Assembly: GCF_036345175.1 (NCBI RefSeq) | Contig: NZ_CP107780.1 | Coordinates: 6,262,001 to 6,326,000 of the forward strand | Direction: 5' to 3' | From: Streptomyces sp. NBC_00576 | GTDB lineage: Bacteria > Actinomycetota > Actinomycetes > Streptomycetales > Streptomycetaceae | Length of the DNA: 64,000 bases | In this document: piece after piece, positions 63,374-64,000 of the stretch | How the letters are laid out: every line of letters begins with the position of its first letter | Numbering within the stretch: the stretch's first letter is position 1 | The notes under the pieces: generated by a model | The model's database searches: none | Told to the model about the DNA's origin: nothing | Seen by the model: the letters and a program-made list of their open reading frames with translations, nothing else | Translations under genes and position numbers: made by a program

Positions 63374-63676
63374 ACGAGGCGCACCCGGTCACCCAGGTGT
63401 GCTCAGCGTCAGAAGACGACCTTCAGTGTGCCCCCTGGAGTAGCTGATGCAGGCATCAGTAGGAGCCGGACGATCGGCAGGCTCGCCGGGGCCTCCTGTC
63501 GGCGGCGGCTGAATCGCGACCCTCTGACGCGGATCAGGAAGGCTTCCGTGGAGGAATCCACTGGCAGATAGCTTGTAGAGGTCCGACAGTGATCTTCGCT
63601 CGTCTCTCCGACCGGTCGACAGAATCGCTGGCAGCTCAGCGGTAGTCTCACTGACGGGTAGGTGAGAGCCCCACCG
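63374..63676. other. Gene-free stretch left of att3
   Basis: No recognised gene on either strand; it leads to the arm repeats of att3. Confidence 0.4.
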
Positions 63677-63695
63677 GTGGACAGTCGGTGGACAG
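63677..63695. repeat. Arm-type repeats left of att3 (GTGGACAG x2)
   Basis: gtggacag at 63677 and 63688, 11 bp apart, followed by acgcctttggacgg, which also follows the arm repeats of att1 at 41533. The octamer matches the pair right of att2. Confidence 0.5.
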
Positions 63696-63806
63696 ACGCC
63701 TTTGGACGGTGCATCACGGGATGGCACTGGTCAACCTGTTGTACGTGCTCTGATCAGGCGAAACGTCACCGGACAGCGTGACGAAGCACCATGCAACACG
63801 AACGCT

Positions 63807-63855
63807 CATGGTCTCGTAGTGCGTAGGTCTCGGGTTCGAATCCCGAAGGCGGCTC
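63807..63855 (+). repeat. att3: third tRNA-Thr 3'-end copy
   Basis: 49 bp matching att1/att2 with one change (cgtaGtg for cgtaAtg). It lacks CCA (ggctctg) and the 116-bp similarity upstream is strongly diverged, so it has a different history. It bounds island 2 on the right. Confidence 0.8.
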
Positions 63856-63860
63856 TGCGA

Positions 63861-63904
63861 AGCCCCAGGATTCTCACTCGCCGTGACCTGGGGCTTTTGC
63901 TTTT
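63861..63904. terminator. Bidirectional terminator at att3
   Basis: agccccagg / cctggggct, 9-bp stem, followed by tttgctttta. Read leftward it would also end the integrase gene whose stop is at 63903-63905. Confidence 0.7.
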
Positions 63905-64000
63905 ATCGGACGCGGCGGCGGCGCATGGCGCGAGCCGCCTTGCTGTCCGTGGTCTCAATTGTGGTCTCAATTGAGGGTTCAGGCTGCGGCATGAAGTGAT
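63903..64000 (-). CDS. C-terminal tail of a probable integrase (continues beyond window)
   Basis: A leftward frame open from the right edge ends at TAA (63903-63905): HFMPQPEPSIETTIETTDSK followed by AARAMRRRRVR. An Arg-rich tail ending beside a tRNA-derived att site and terminator is the usual place of a site-specific integrase gene in actinomycete integrative elements. Only 32 residues are visible, so the family cannot be confirmed. Confidence 0.45.
   Translation of the reverse strand, partial: HFMPQPEPSIETTIETTDSKAARAMRRRRVR
63949..63972. repeat. Tandem 12-bp repeat inside the integrase tail
   Basis: gtggtctcaatt twice, head to tail, encoding the IETT-IETT repeat of the putative integrase tail. 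Probable arm-type sites of the third element, differing from the octamers of the other two. Confidence 0.5.

Noticed and set aside
63389..63727. Minus-strand open frame of 112 codons before att3
   Set aside because: No ribosome site, no domain, and it runs into the arm repeats.

Overview
The window is high-GC actinomycete DNA, almost certainly Streptomyces. Support for this: GTG and occasional TTG starts, frequent ATGA/GTGA stop-start overlaps, rare TTA (bldA-type) codons, AfsR/SARP-like and atypical OmpR-like regulators, and 3' halves of a tRNA-Thr(CGT) gene acting as attachment sites.

Region 1 (1 to about 31.3 kb) is the tailoring, deoxysugar and export part of an aromatic (type II) polyketide cluster; the ketosynthase genes are not in the window. 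In order it holds: an aromatase/cyclase tail, an FAD monooxygenase, a small acyl-CoA carboxylase epsilon subunit, another FAD monooxygenase, a SnoaL-like protein, a glycosyltransferase, a sugar 3,5-epimerase, an MFS exporter, a berberine-bridge-type oxidase, an ActVA-ORF5-like flavin hydroxylase with its flavin reductase and three NmrA-like reductases, a third FAD monooxygenase, two O-methyltransferases, a second berberine-bridge-type oxidase and a membrane O-acyltransferase. The sugar genes follow: thymidylyltransferase, 4,6-dehydratase, 4-ketoreductase, 3-dehydratase, 2,3-dehydratase and 3-ketoreductase. This set predicts a 2,3,6-trideoxyhexose of rhodinose type. A phosphopantetheinyl transferase and an acyl-CoA carboxylase beta subunit close the block. 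Two promoters in it share a 45-bp element.

Region 2 (31.3-37 kb) is a decayed edge. It holds remnants of serine acetyltransferase and cysteine synthase, one frameshifted and one intact ATP-grasp ligase, a shattered glycosyltransferase, an intact JadR1-like atypical response regulator and an IS5-type transposase stub.

Region 3 (37-40.4 kb) is a four-gene overlapping operon: XRE regulator, ImmA/IrrE metallopeptidase, MAB_1171c-type membrane protein and amidohydrolase. The last three genes each contain a TTA codon. A broken IS3 transposase follows.

Region 4 (41.6-63.9 kb) is a tandem array of integrative-element remnants. Three copies of the tRNA-Thr 3' end bound two cargo islands; the first two copies lie in a perfect 116-bp direct repeat. 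Short arm-type repeats flank the copies and their sequence matches island by island. A third element begins at the right edge, where only the tail of its integrase is visible. Island 1 carries a 2OG-Fe(II) oxygenase, a divergent unknown gene, a TOTE-type primase-helicase broken by a 13-bp duplication, and an AbiEii-type toxin pair. Island 2 carries an AfsR-like regulator, a Crp/Fnr regulator with an intact cyclic-nucleotide pocket, a DUF5706/Pycsar-type membrane protein, a class III cyclase-like protein translationally coupled to a 1511-residue STAND-type NTPase, a TPR protein and an AAA-ATPase remnant. The island 2 set is the best candidate here for an undescribed cyclic-nucleotide conflict/defence system.
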